Notes under the pieces: model-generated | The model's input: the letters and a program-made list of their open reading frames with translations, nothing else | The model's database searches: none | Told to the model about the DNA's origin: nothing | Shown: positions 16,509 through 24,649 of the stretch, one piece after another | How positions within the stretch are numbered: the stretch's first letter is position 1 | How the letters are laid out: each line of letters opens with the position of its first letter | Translations under genes and position numbers: made by a program | DNA from: an uncultured Bacteriovoracaceae bacterium | GTDB taxonomy: Bacteria; Bdellovibrionota; Bacteriovoracia; Bacteriovoracales; Bacteriovoracaceae | Length of the DNA stretch: 41,301 nt | Assembly: GCA_950054155.1 (NCBI GenBank) | Contig: CATLOT010000031.1 | Coordinates: 1-41,301, forward strand | Direction of reading: 5' to 3'

Positions 16509-17267
16509 TTAAAGTAGAGAGGGCTCAGTTTTAGCGTTCTTCTTGATATAGTCATCAAGACCTTGGGCCACCGCTTTTGCATAACGATTTTGAAACTTTT
16601 CATCGAGAATCTTTTTAAGTTCTCGGCTGTTAGAAAGAAAGCCAACCTCTAAGAGGATGGCCGGTCTCTTTGTGAGGGCGAGTACATAGAAGAGCCCCGG
16701 CTTTACGCCACGATCTTTAAGCTTGTACTTGCGTCCAACCAACTTTTGAATGCGTGAATGAATAGACTGAGCAAGAGGCTTAGAGCTTTTCACTGTGCGG
16801 TCGATTACTAAATCCGTCAAAATTTTATTCACAATAAGCTCTTCACCTTCAAGGTTCTTATTTTCAACCCTCTCAACTTTCTTAATTGCAGAGTCTTGGT
16901 GATTATCTAAATAATAAGTCTCAAAACCTCGTGGCTCATTTGCTTCTGAAGCATTCACATGAACGGAGAGAAAGAAGTCCGCTTTAATTTTCTCCGCAAT
17001 TTCAGCCCGTTCGGCGAGAGTTACGGTACGATCAACACTTCGAGTGAGATAGGAGTTGTAATTGCGTTTTCCAAGCTCGGCATGAATTTTCTTTGCTAAA
17101 CTCAGCGCAATGTCCTTTTCGCGAATGAGGCGCCACTTCTTCTTTCCATAGTAATAACGAGCACGCGCTCCTTCATCCTCTCCCCCATGACCGGGATCAA
17201 TAAGAATCACCAGCGCCAATGTTGGAAGACTAAAGAAGAGGGAAAATGTAAAAAGCCATCTTTTCAT
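16509..17267 (-). CDS. N-acetylmuramoyl-L-alanine amidase (Amidase_3)
   Basis: 252 aa. It cleaves the bond between MurNAc and the stem peptide in the periplasm. A signal peptide (MKRWLFTFSLFFSLPTLALV) leads to the zinc domain: DPGHGGED gives the first His and Glu region, IREKDIALSLAKKI the zinc Glu, FLSVHVNA the second His, and LLEVGFLSN the catalytic Glu. It has no SPOR, AMIN or LysM domain, so targeting must come from a partner. Its ATG overlaps the stop of the upstream SpoIID gene by one base (TAATG), which couples their translation. Confidence 0.94.
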   Translation of the reverse strand: MKRWLFTFSLFFSLPTLALVILIDPGHGGEDEGARARYYYGKKKWRLIREKDIALSLAKKIHAELGKRNYNSYLTRSVDRTVTLAERAEIAEKIKADFFLSVHVNASEANEPRGFETYYLDNHQDSAIKKVERVENKNLEGEELIVNKILTDLVIDRTVKSSKPLAQSIHSRIQKLVGRKYKLKDRGVKPGLFYVLALTKRPAILLEVGFLSNSRELKKILDEKFQNRYAKAVAQGLDDYIKKNAKTEPSLL

Positions 17268-18529
17268 TAATAGATCTTTTTTAGCTGATGCCCAGGAAAG
17301 TAGTGACTCAGGATAGCTTTATAATCCCATCCCTTATCAGCAAGATCAAGAGCTCCAAGCTGACACATCCCGACACCATGACCAAGCCCCTCTCCTTTTA
17401 AGCGTAAACTCACTTTGAAGGGACCTGCTTCTTGCAAAGTTAATTCAAAATTATTGGAAGGAACAATAAAACGGCCAAAATAACGTCTCAAAAGAGACTT
17501 CTTTATCACAAAGACTCTCTCCCCTAAATAGAAGCGAATATTGCGAGAGAAGATTTTATCAGGAACTATTTTTAATTTATTTTTAAGATCCTCATCTTTA
17601 AGTCCTCTCAAGATCCCCTTTCTCTTGGTCCACTTAAGAAACTTCATCCATCTCTTTAGATCGATCGTCTTATCAAAGCCTCTCGATCCATGATCTTTAC
17701 AAAAGGGACAGTGAACTGACTTGTAACCTGCGACCCTATTTTGCCATACCTGCTCTGGTCTCAAGGTCTTTCCTCCACACTTCGCATGAAAGAAAACAGG
17801 AGAAACCTTTCCTTGGGGATTGACCAAAACATATCCCGCAGTATCAAGCGCTGCCTCTTGAGTATTATGATTAGCATCGAAGAAATTCCCCCCGACCTGA
17901 TGCTTCTCAGAACTTTCTAAATGATAGTAAGTTTCATGGCCCGCTTCTCGATTCACCTGACGACTTCTCATCTTATGAATGGCATAACTTCGCGCTGCCA
18001 CTGCTTGTGCCTTTAGGGCTTCAACAGGCCATTTATTATTCATCTCCTTTGCAAGAAGACTAGAGATATAAGTTTCAATTCCCGTTTCGTGAATGACGTC
18101 ACAGCTATCACTATCCTGAGAAGTCACGACATGAAGGAGGCCTTTATATTTTTCCCTATGAAGAGAAATAAGTCCCGTGCTTGAACCCAATGAAGCGAGA
18201 AGAACAGGCTTTTCAAAGAAGGCGGTCTTCTTGAGATTTTGACATTTAAACTTAATAGACTTTCGCCCTTTGAATTTCTTAACCTGATTATTGAGATGGA
18301 ATTTTCTTTTAAGGTCAGTTCCGGCAATAAGAACATCTTTAAGCGACTTTTGGACCCGCACCCGTATACGAGGTGCCGCAGATTTTAGCGAAGTCAGCTC
18401 TGGTCCCGTTTGTTTTTCACTTCGCTGGAGACCATATATTTTAGCGATACTGGCGTGAGCACCGGTAGAGAAACCAGCAGTCATAACAAAAATGGCCAAT
18501 ACAACTATTCGCAAGCGGGCTCCTTCCAT
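17267..18529 (-). CDS. SpoIID/LytB-domain lytic transglycosylase-like protein
   Basis: 420 aa from the ATG at 18529. SpoIID cleaves glycan strands already stripped of peptides by an amidase. The domain runs from about 135 to the end: ETYISSLLAKEMNNKWPVEA, LKAQAVAARSYAIHKM, then VFFHAKCGGKT and near the C-terminus GEGLGHGVGMCQLGA. The Glu in KEMN is the expected catalytic residue. The two CxxC-like pairs (HAKCGG, HCPFC) match the zinc-binding residues known in SpoIID. A signal peptide is present. A TTG at 18514 has AAGGAG five bases away and would give a cleaner signal peptide (MRIVVLAIFVMTAG), so it may be the true start. Confidence 0.92.
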   Translation of the reverse strand: MEGARLRIVVLAIFVMTAGFSTGAHASIAKIYGLQRSEKQTGPELTSLKSAAPRIRVRVQKSLKDVLIAGTDLKRKFHLNNQVKKFKGRKSIKFKCQNLKKTAFFEKPVLLASLGSSTGLISLHREKYKGLLHVVTSQDSDSCDVIHETGIETYISSLLAKEMNNKWPVEALKAQAVAARSYAIHKMRSRQVNREAGHETYYHLESSEKHQVGGNFFDANHNTQEAALDTAGYVLVNPQGKVSPVFFHAKCGGKTLRPEQVWQNRVAGYKSVHCPFCKDHGSRGFDKTIDLKRWMKFLKWTKRKGILRGLKDEDLKNKLKIVPDKIFSRNIRFYLGERVFVIKKSLLRRYFGRFIVPSNNFELTLQEAGPFKVSLRLKGEGLGHGVGMCQLGALDLADKGWDYKAILSHYFPGHQLKKIY

Positions 18530-18594
18530 GGTCCCCAAGGATATTTACCTTAAAATAGTATCTCTTTTTGGAATTCAGTTCAATAAGAAGAGCT

Positions 18595-19407
18595 TTAAGC
18601 AAGCTTCTCCATGACCTTTTGCAGATCAAGCCAAGCCGATCTCTTCATATTAGGATTAATCTGGAGAATATCGGGATGAAAGACAGGAAAGACCTGGAGA
18701 ACACACTCTCCCTTTTCACCTTCAAAGAGCACCTGAAATTCCTTTCCGTGAACCTTAGAAAGACGCTCTCTCTTGCCCATGATGGTATTGGTGGCCAAAG
18801 CTCCAAGACTGACAACGATCATTTTCTCAAGGCCATCACACTTTAATACTGTTTCATGCCACTGGGCCTTCGCAAGTTCATTGTCTTTTTCAATGAATAC
18901 TCGACCATAGCCTCCCTCTTTAAGTTTCATGGCCTGAATCATCTTACTTAAGAGATCCCCCGTCGGATTCTCTTCAGAGAAGTCCTTTGGTCTTTCACCA
19001 AAGAAAATAATCTGACAGTCTTCAGTGATGGGCTCAACAACTTCTATAGGGTGAGTATCCACAATATCTTTTTTCTTGAGGCGCTGGGCATCGGCACTCT
19101 TTTGAATACTGCCCCCAGGAAATTGAGCCCCTCCGTCACCTTGTTCATCAACGAAGCGCCCAAGACTTTGCAGGACTTGCTTTCGTTCACTCACTTCTAG
19201 AGGCTGCTCACCTGCAACCTGAGGTCCTTGAGTGACCAAGGGAACCTTCTTAGGAGCTTTAGGGTGCTCCCAAACGCCCTGAATAGGCTTTCTTGAAACG
19301 AGCACCTGGCTAAAGAGAGCTTCAGCATAGCTTGGAAAAGGAAAGCTTCCCTTTCTTCTCATTTCTTGTATCGATTTTCGTAAGTTTTTATAGTCTATAT
19401 CTGACAA
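18595..19407 (-). CDS. Uracil-DNA-glycosylase-superfamily-like protein
   Basis: 270 aa. The C-terminal half (about 130-270) has the outline of a family 4/5 uracil-DNA glycosylase: IIFFGERP, then NPTGDLLSKMIQAMKL, MIVVSLGALATNTIMG, and FPVFHPDILQINPNMKRSAW before DLQKVMEKL. The HPxxLL-like loop is conserved. The four iron-sulfur cysteines of family 4 are missing and the first motif differs. The N-terminal 110 residues are a variable Pro/Gln/Lys-rich region. It may be a divergent repair enzyme or an inactive relative. It starts with TTG at 19407 with AAGG nine bases upstream; an ATG at 19362 is the alternative. Confidence 0.75.
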   Translation of the reverse strand: MSDIDYKNLRKSIQEMRRKGSFPFPSYAEALFSQVLVSRKPIQGVWEHPKAPKKVPLVTQGPQVAGEQPLEVSERKQVLQSLGRFVDEQGDGGAQFPGGSIQKSADAQRLKKKDIVDTHPIEVVEPITEDCQIIFFGERPKDFSEENPTGDLLSKMIQAMKLKEGGYGRVFIEKDNELAKAQWHETVLKCDGLEKMIVVSLGALATNTIMGKRERLSKVHGKEFQVLFEGEKGECVLQVFPVFHPDILQINPNMKRSAWLDLQKVMEKLA

Positions 19408-19573
19408 CGCCGGTCGCCTTTATTATAAAATGCAGAGGAGTTTTTTACCCAACGGTAATTATCTCCCATAAATCCCAAACTCCCGTTTCTTTGTAAAGGC
19501 AAGTCTCACAAAAGACGAAGATATTAATACCTGCAACGGGTCAAGGACCCATAAATTTTGAGGAGTTGCGACC

Positions 19574-19786
19574 ATGGCAAAAGAGGTCGACTTTAAATTT
19601 GAAAAATTCGAAGAGTATTTCGGAGATATCACCCAAGTCAAAAAGCAAATCGATGACTGTCGCATTTGCGGATCGAAACTAATCTTCACCCACCTTTCTG
19701 ATTATAAAAATCTCTACGTTCAAGAGACGGCGAGATGCCCTGAGTGTGGCGGTGGCAGCAAGAAGCTTATCCACGTTCTTAATTGA
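19574..19786 (+). CDS. Small zinc-ribbon protein
   Basis: 70 aa. Two CxxC pairs (CRIC and CPEC) 30 residues apart form a zinc ribbon. The N-terminal 25 residues are charged and helical. GAGGAG is eight bases before the ATG. A small hairpin GGGTC-AAG-GACCC lies in the leader at 19,538-19,550. It ends inside the end of uvrC, which runs the other way; the two stop codons lie in a near-palindrome. Function unknown; such proteins often bind nucleic acid or a protein partner. Confidence 0.85.
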   Translation: MAKEVDFKFEKFEEYFGDITQVKKQIDDCRICGSKLIFTHLSDYKNLYVQETARCPECGGGSKKLIHVLN

Positions 19787-21641
19787 GAACTTTTAAAATA
19801 TTCTGAGCAATCTTATGAGAAACTCCAAGAAGCTCTTGGAGTTCTTTTGCTTGCATCTCTTTGAGTTCATGAGGCTTATGCTCAAGCTTACTTAAAATTT
19901 GCGTGCGCAACTTAGGACCAATCCCTTCAACCTGATCTAACCAACTCGAAATAGTCCTCTTCTTTTCCGCCTTATGATGAAGCTTTCTTGAAAAGCGGTG
20001 GGCCTCATCTCTCATCTGAGTAAGAATCCTAAAAAGAGATTTATTCTTAGAGAGAATATAGGGGTTAGAGCGATTGGGAATAAAGAGACGCTCTTCACTG
20101 CGGCTAACCTCATCGTCTTTAAAACTGCCTTTCACTTTTGACTTTGCAATCCCACAAACGGGTATATCAACTTTCTTATCTTTAAGAACCGCTTGAAAAG
20201 CTCCGAGTTGTCCCTTGCCACCATCGACGATAAAGACATCGGGCAGATCACCATGTTCTAAGCGACGCTCAAGGGTTTCCCTCATCATGGCAAAGTCGTT
20301 ATTCCCCTCTTCTCTCTCGGTGAGGTGATAAGAGCGGTATTTCTTCTTCTCAGCTTTTCCCTCTCTAAAAACAATTTGCGAAGCTGTGGGGGAAGAGCCT
20401 TGAAAAATTGCGATATCATAGCACTCAAGGACAATGGGTCTCTCCCTCATTCCAAGTAATTCTTTGAGTTTATTGAGACCTACATAAACACTATCTTCAT
20501 TGGCCACACGCACCCGCTGATGTTCCTTTGCGTGATCCTTAGTGAGTTCCATCAGTGAAGCGAAGTCATTCGCTTTAACCTTGGGGGGTTGAACTCTGAT
20601 TTTAGCAAGACTCGAAAGAGCGTCTTCAAAGAGTTTATTATTCTCTTTGCTAAACTCAGTCACCACTCGCTCGGGATAGGATTCATGACCTTGAGAGTAA
20701 TACTGAAAGAGAAAATTAATCACTTCTTCTTCAATCTCATCGTTACAGTCAATCACAGGAAAGTGAAAGTTCTTATGGCCCAATAAAAGACCATTTCGGA
20801 TTAGATAAAGCGAGAGTTCTACTTCGATTTCACCTACATGAAAGGCAATGATATCAACATCACGGGCCTTACTATCAATTTCAACATTTCCTTGATTACT
20901 AAATTCAAGAAAGGAGTCTAAGACTTCAAGATTGTCACGGATCATCGCTGCGTGCTCAAACTCTTCTCTCTCAGCGAGATCAAACATTCTCGCCTTTAAA
21001 ATTTCGATGGACTGGTGGCCTTGGCCATCAAAGAAATTTATAGCTAAGCGCAGATCTTCTTCGTAATCTCGTGGAGTAATTTTATCCACGCAAGGAGCAC
21101 TACACTGCTTAATTTGATAGAGAAGACATGGCTCTTTGCGCGACTTAAATTCTCGAAGAGTGCAATCGCGAAGTTGAAAGGACTTCACAATAATCCTCAG
21201 AACATCTGAAATATTACTTCCATGAACAAAGGGACCAAAGACCTTCTTGCCTGGAACTCTTTTGACCTTGCGCTGATAAATAAGACGGGGAAAAGGTTCG
21301 TTAAAATCGACCGTGATATAGGGATAAGATTTATCATCCCTCATCATAATATTGTATTTAGGGCGGTGTTTCTTAATGAGGTTATTTTCAAGAATGAGGG
21401 CTTCCGCTTCGTTTTCAGTCAGGAAAAAATCGAAGTCACGAATGTGACCCACCAAAATTTCTGTCTTGGGTGACTTTGCCCCTTTTTGAAAATAGCTCCC
21501 CACCCGCGACTTTAAATCTTTCGCCTTTCCCACATAAAGAACTTTTCCCTGAGATGAGCGCATGAGGTAGCAGCCCGGTTTTCGGGGAAGGCTACGAGCT
21601 TTCTCTTGTAATTTTAATAAGATAGGTGAATCCACCGCCAT
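19779..21641 (-). CDS. uvrC: UvrC, excinuclease subunit C
   Basis: 620 aa, usual length. UvrC makes both cuts in nucleotide-excision repair. The GIY-YIG domain is at the N-terminus (PGCYLMRSSQGKVLYVGKAK). Conserved cysteines follow (CLLYQIKQCSAPC). The UVR domain that binds UvrB is at about 205-245. The RNase H-like 5'-incision domain lies at about 390-550 (ECYDIAIFQGSSPTASQIVF, then VFIVDGGKGQLGA). Two helix-hairpin-helix motifs close the protein (VEGIGPKLRTQIL and LLGVSHKIAQNIL). The ribosome site is weak (TTGGA). It overlaps the small zinc-ribbon gene by eight bases at its end. Confidence 0.98.
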   Translation of the reverse strand: MAVDSPILLKLQEKARSLPRKPGCYLMRSSQGKVLYVGKAKDLKSRVGSYFQKGAKSPKTEILVGHIRDFDFFLTENEAEALILENNLIKKHRPKYNIMMRDDKSYPYITVDFNEPFPRLIYQRKVKRVPGKKVFGPFVHGSNISDVLRIIVKSFQLRDCTLREFKSRKEPCLLYQIKQCSAPCVDKITPRDYEEDLRLAINFFDGQGHQSIEILKARMFDLAEREEFEHAAMIRDNLEVLDSFLEFSNQGNVEIDSKARDVDIIAFHVGEIEVELSLYLIRNGLLLGHKNFHFPVIDCNDEIEEEVINFLFQYYSQGHESYPERVVTEFSKENNKLFEDALSSLAKIRVQPPKVKANDFASLMELTKDHAKEHQRVRVANEDSVYVGLNKLKELLGMRERPIVLECYDIAIFQGSSPTASQIVFREGKAEKKKYRSYHLTEREEGNNDFAMMRETLERRLEHGDLPDVFIVDGGKGQLGAFQAVLKDKKVDIPVCGIAKSKVKGSFKDDEVSRSEERLFIPNRSNPYILSKNKSLFRILTQMRDEAHRFSRKLHHKAEKKRTISSWLDQVEGIGPKLRTQILSKLEHKPHELKEMQAKELQELLGVSHKIAQNILKVLN

Positions 21642-21690
21642 ATTAATCCAATTTTTTCAAGGGCTTAGTCCATTGCGACCAGTCTTTACT

Positions 21691-21718
21691 TTGACCCACA
21701 ACTCCATTAACTTATCCT
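21691..21718 (+). promoter_or_regulatory. Possible sigma-70 promoter for the zinc-ribbon/UvrD-tail-like gene
   Basis: TTGACC, 16 bases, TATCCT. The -35 is good and the -10 moderate. A start near 21,725 would give a leader of about 50 bases. Confidence 0.45.
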
Positions 21719-21776
21719 AACAATTTAACTGGAAAAGTCCGTATTTTTTCCCTAATTACCTCTCAAAAGGATATTC

Positions 21777-22196
21777 ATGAGTCAGCTGGGCGTCGGTAAA
21801 GAAGTTCTCTCTTATTGTAATAAATGTAAACTCACATTGGCCCATATCATCGTGACCATGAAGAGCGAGAACACTATTGGCAAAGTCCAGTGTAAGACGT
21901 GCGGAGGAAGCCATGCTTACAAAGATCCTTCTGCGGTAAAAGCATCAAAAACTCGTCGTGGTAAGAAAGCGACAAAGAAGACAGCTTCAAAAGAATCGAT
22001 CTCTGATATTTGGATGGAAAGAGTAGCGTCAGCGAGCAGCAAGTCTCAAAAGTACTCTATTAAAACGAAGTTTGAACTCGGTGATATTATCGATCACCCC
22101 AAGTTTGGACCTGGAGTAATCGATAAGTTAATTGATGCTGATAAGATTCAAGTTATCTTTAGACACGATATTAAGACTCTAATTCACAACCGCTAA
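21777..22196 (+). CDS. Zinc-ribbon protein with a UvrD-tail-like domain
   Basis: 139 aa. Residues 10-45 carry two CxxC pairs (CNKC, CKTC), a zinc ribbon. A lysine-rich linker (about 52-70) follows. The C-terminal 50 residues (ELGDIIDHPKFGPGVIDKL, then KIQVIFRHDIKTLIHN) match the small SH3/Tudor-like fold found at the end of UvrD/PcrA helicases, where it contacts RNA polymerase. The gene is divergent from uvrC. A role linking repair or RNA polymerase is inferred, not shown. RBS AAGGA is five bases before the ATG. It ends directly against the convergent glycine-rich gene. Confidence 0.85.
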   Translation: MSQLGVGKEVLSYCNKCKLTLAHIIVTMKSENTIGKVQCKTCGGSHAYKDPSAVKASKTRRGKKATKKTASKESISDIWMERVASASSKSQKYSIKTKFELGDIIDHPKFGPGVIDKLIDADKIQVIFRHDIKTLIHNR

Positions 22197-23852
22197 TTAA
22201 AAGCCAAATCCAGCGTAGCCACCGATAGAGAGACCTGCTCGGACTCCTCCCATACCGTAGGGAGTTCCACCGAAGAATCCACCGTAGCCCGCTCCATTGT
22301 AACCATAGTTACCATAGCCACCCATGCCTTGTGTTCCAAGACCATAGGACTGACCGGCCTGAAGATAATTCTGATAAAGCCCTTGAGCTGCTGCTTGGTT
22401 GGTCTGGTAATTCGAATTATTGATGTAGTTCGAAAATCCAGAGCGACTTTGCTGCTGCTGATAAGCTTGCATTTGTTGCTGTTGCTGTTGCTGCCAGTAG
22501 TTTGAACCACCCCAGCCACCGGTGTTACCCCAGTAACTTCCGTTGGGGTTCCAACCACCATTGAAGCCGCCATTAAAACCGCCGCCTCCATTGAAGCCAC
22601 CGTTTAGGCCACCGCCATGAAAACCGCCGTTAAAGGGAGGTAGGCCTCCACCGGTTCCGATTCCCATTCCACCGTTCCACATACCGGGACCTCCAAAGGC
22701 CCATCCTGGTGTTCCCATGCCGCCTCCGACACCGAATCCACCGCCCATTCCTGGCATTCCAAAACCGCCAGAGCCTGGACATGGCGAAGTGAAACACATG
22801 ACAGATCCGCCACCAGCTCCTGGGTAGCCCATGCCACCACCGAAGCCAAGGTTGATTCCTCCCCCAAATCCAGGGTAAGGAAGACCCAGTCCGCCACCAA
22901 TATTAATTCCGCCGCCGATCCCTAGACCGCCGCCAATTCCTAAACCATTACCCATGCCGTATCCCATTCCGAATCCGCCACCCATTCCTAAGCCATTACC
23001 CATACCGTAGCCCATTCCAAAACCAGCGCCAGGCATTCCGAATCCACCGCCCATTCCAGGCATTCCGAATCCACCGCCCATTCCAGGCATTCCGAAACCA
23101 CCACCGATATTGATACCGCCACCGATTCCACCGCCTAAACCAAAGCCGCCACCCATAGGATAGCCACCCATTCCAAAGCCGGGATAACCAAGTCCACCAC
23201 CGATGCTAATACCACCGCCGATACCAAGGCCGTTTCCAAAGCCTCCACCCATGCCAAAGCCGCCGCCAAGACCAAAACCAGGTCCCATCATGCCGCCCAT
23301 GAATCCACCAGTGTAACCGGCACCTATAAAGGGAGATCCGAATCCACCAAAGCCATTTCCGGTAAGACCACCGAATCCAGCAAAGCTTCCATAAGGAGAG
23401 CCATTACAGCTCATCAGCCCTTCGGCTTGTTCTGGAAGGATGGGATTTGAACCACGAGTGATATTGTAATCGAGGTAAGAATTAAAGCGTGACGTACAAG
23501 CAGCATGTCCTGCTTCATAAGCTCCCGCCCATTCTTTCTGTGATTTATAAGCATAGCGAGCACCGACATACGCTGAACCGAATAAGGCCAGAGGTCCTGC
23601 TACAATTCCGAGAGCATCAACCCAGGGATTACTTTTTTCTTGTTGAGCAAAGAGACATTCAACACAATCAACGTCCGCTCCCCCTGCAATTTCCATTCGA
23701 AGACAGGCACGATACTCATCAGCGTAGCGCATTCTCTCCTCTTCATCGGGAAACATCTCATGGCAGGTGTTATTGTCATAAGCCAACGCTGTATGCCCAA
23801 ATACCAAGGCCAAAAGGGAATTTACTAATACAAATTTCTTGAGGTGACTCAT
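22197..23852 (-). CDS. Secreted glycine- and glutamine-rich low-complexity protein
   Basis: 551 aa. The ATG at 23852 has GGAG six bases upstream; a TTG four codons earlier is poorer. The signal peptide ends at HTALA. Residues about 24-140 form a small folded domain with six cysteines. From about 145 to 430 the protein is glycine-rich with Met, Phe, Pro and Ile, in short repeats such as GMPGMGGGF (three copies) and GGGINIGGG. A tract with seven consecutive Gln and another with four follows (about 450-470), then an Asn/Tyr/Gly tail ending AGFGF. This suggests an extracellular matrix, adhesin or amyloid-like protein. It has a FliA-type promoter, linking it to motility. Confidence 0.88.
   Translation of the reverse strand: MSHLKKFVLVNSLLALVFGHTALAYDNNTCHEMFPDEEERMRYADEYRACLRMEIAGGADVDCVECLFAQQEKSNPWVDALGIVAGPLALFGSAYVGARYAYKSQKEWAGAYEAGHAACTSRFNSYLDYNITRGSNPILPEQAEGLMSCNGSPYGSFAGFGGLTGNGFGGFGSPFIGAGYTGGFMGGMMGPGFGLGGGFGMGGGFGNGLGIGGGISIGGGLGYPGFGMGGYPMGGGFGLGGGIGGGINIGGGFGMPGMGGGFGMPGMGGGFGMPGAGFGMGYGMGNGLGMGGGFGMGYGMGNGLGIGGGLGIGGGINIGGGLGLPYPGFGGGINLGFGGGMGYPGAGGGSVMCFTSPCPGSGGFGMPGMGGGFGVGGGMGTPGWAFGGPGMWNGGMGIGTGGGLPPFNGGFHGGGLNGGFNGGGGFNGGFNGGWNPNGSYWGNTGGWGGSNYWQQQQQQQMQAYQQQQSRSGFSNYINNSNYQTNQAAAQGLYQNYLQAGQSYGLGTQGMGGYGNYGYNGAGYGGFFGGTPYGMGGVRAGLSIGGYAGFGF
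22900..23280 (-). repeat. Short tandem coding repeats in the glycine-rich gene
   Basis: Related 27-30 base units encoding GMPGMGGGF and Gly-rich variants recur several times (clear copies at about 23,030-23,100). Similar units encoding GMGYGMGNGLGMGGG occur twice at about 22,930-23,020. Such repeats can expand or contract by slippage. Confidence 0.7.
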
Positions 23853-23907
23853 AGTTTTCTCCAAAATTTCCTCACCTAGGGACTAAGTCCGCTATATCTC
23901 ATACGAA

Positions 23908-23935
23908 TTATCGGAGAATCAGCGGGATAACTTTA
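23908..23935 (-). promoter_or_regulatory. Sigma-28 (FliA) type promoter of the glycine-rich gene
   Basis: On the minus strand TAAAGTTA (23,935-23,928), 12 bases, TCCGATAA (23,915-23,908). Each box differs from the consensus TAAAGTTT and GCCGATAA at one base; the spacer is one base longer than the enteric optimum. The start would be near 23,900, about 48 bases before the ATG. Confidence 0.7.
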
Positions 23936-24009
23936 GTAAGTGACTTGGTATTCTTAAAATCTGACATAAATCATTGATATTATGACAGTAAAAGGGCATA
24001 AAACTCTCC

Positions 24010-24582
24010 ATGATCACAGACCACTGGCTAAGCTGGACTATTCTCTTTGGGTTTCTCGCCTTCCTTGCCTACACTCTTATTGTTGTGAAAGAGGAGAAGG
24101 CCAGTTTTAAAGAGTCAGCAAAAGAGTGCTCTTTTCACCAGTTTCGCTTTCAGGTTCCCAGCTGGTGGGGACTCGTTGAAGAGAGCGAAAATCTCTTGAA
24201 GTGGAAACGAACTGACACCCGCTATGATTGGGAGGCCACTTTAAAGAGGGAAACCACTCTTAATAAAGACATCTCCATTGAAGAAGACTTTAAAAATAGA
24301 ATTGAAGAGCTTGAACTCGTCTTTGATCTTGATAGTAGCGACATTCTCATGCCTGCGGACTTTAAGGACCGCCCTGAAGTAAGAGAGGGTGACCTTGAAA
24401 TTGTGAGGATTGAAGGGACTGCGACTCAACAGGGAACTGAGCGCTGCTATTTTGATGCTTTTCTCTTTAGGGATCATAAACGAGGGGAAGTGCTCTTTGC
24501 CTCAAGTCACTCCTCTGTCCTCAATGGCCTTGTGGAAGGACCCTATTTTGAAGAGATGATCCTTGGTGCTCACTTTTCCTAA
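24010..24582 (+). CDS. Membrane-anchored protein of unknown function
   Basis: 190 aa. One N-terminal helix (LSWTILFGFLAFLAYTLIVV, about 7-26) anchors a soluble domain of about 160 residues. The soluble part has WWGLVEESENLLKWKRTDTR and alternating strands, suggesting a small alpha/beta domain. No catalytic motif is recognised. It is divergent from the glycine-rich gene and converges on the DUF507-like gene. No clear ribosome site is seen before the ATG at 24,010, so the start is less certain. Confidence 0.75.
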   Translation: MITDHWLSWTILFGFLAFLAYTLIVVKEEKASFKESAKECSFHQFRFQVPSWWGLVEESENLLKWKRTDTRYDWEATLKRETTLNKDISIEEDFKNRIEELELVFDLDSSDILMPADFKDRPEVREGDLEIVRIEGTATQQGTERCYFDAFLFRDHKRGEVLFASSHSSVLNGLVEGPYFEEMILGAHFS

Positions 24583-24608
24583 AAAAAAGCCTCCGCGATG
24601 GGAGGCTT
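24581..24608 (-). terminator. Terminator of the DUF507-like gene
   Basis: On the minus strand AAGCCTCCC-ATCGC-GGAGGCTT is followed by a run of T. It sits at the stop codon of the convergent gene on the plus strand and about 40 bases past the end of the minus gene. Confidence 0.85.
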
Positions 24609-24649
24609 AATGAAAATGAAATTCGATTTTTTCTTCTTAGTTCTTCTTG

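Noticed and set aside
22193-22900. Open frames overlapping the glycine-rich gene on the same strand
   Set aside because: Shadows of a repetitive G/C-rich coding sequence; the main frame has the signal peptide and ribosome site.
22900-23280. Regular short repeats that could suggest a CRISPR array
   Set aside because: The units are in-frame coding repeats without unique spacers of constant length; no cas genes are present.
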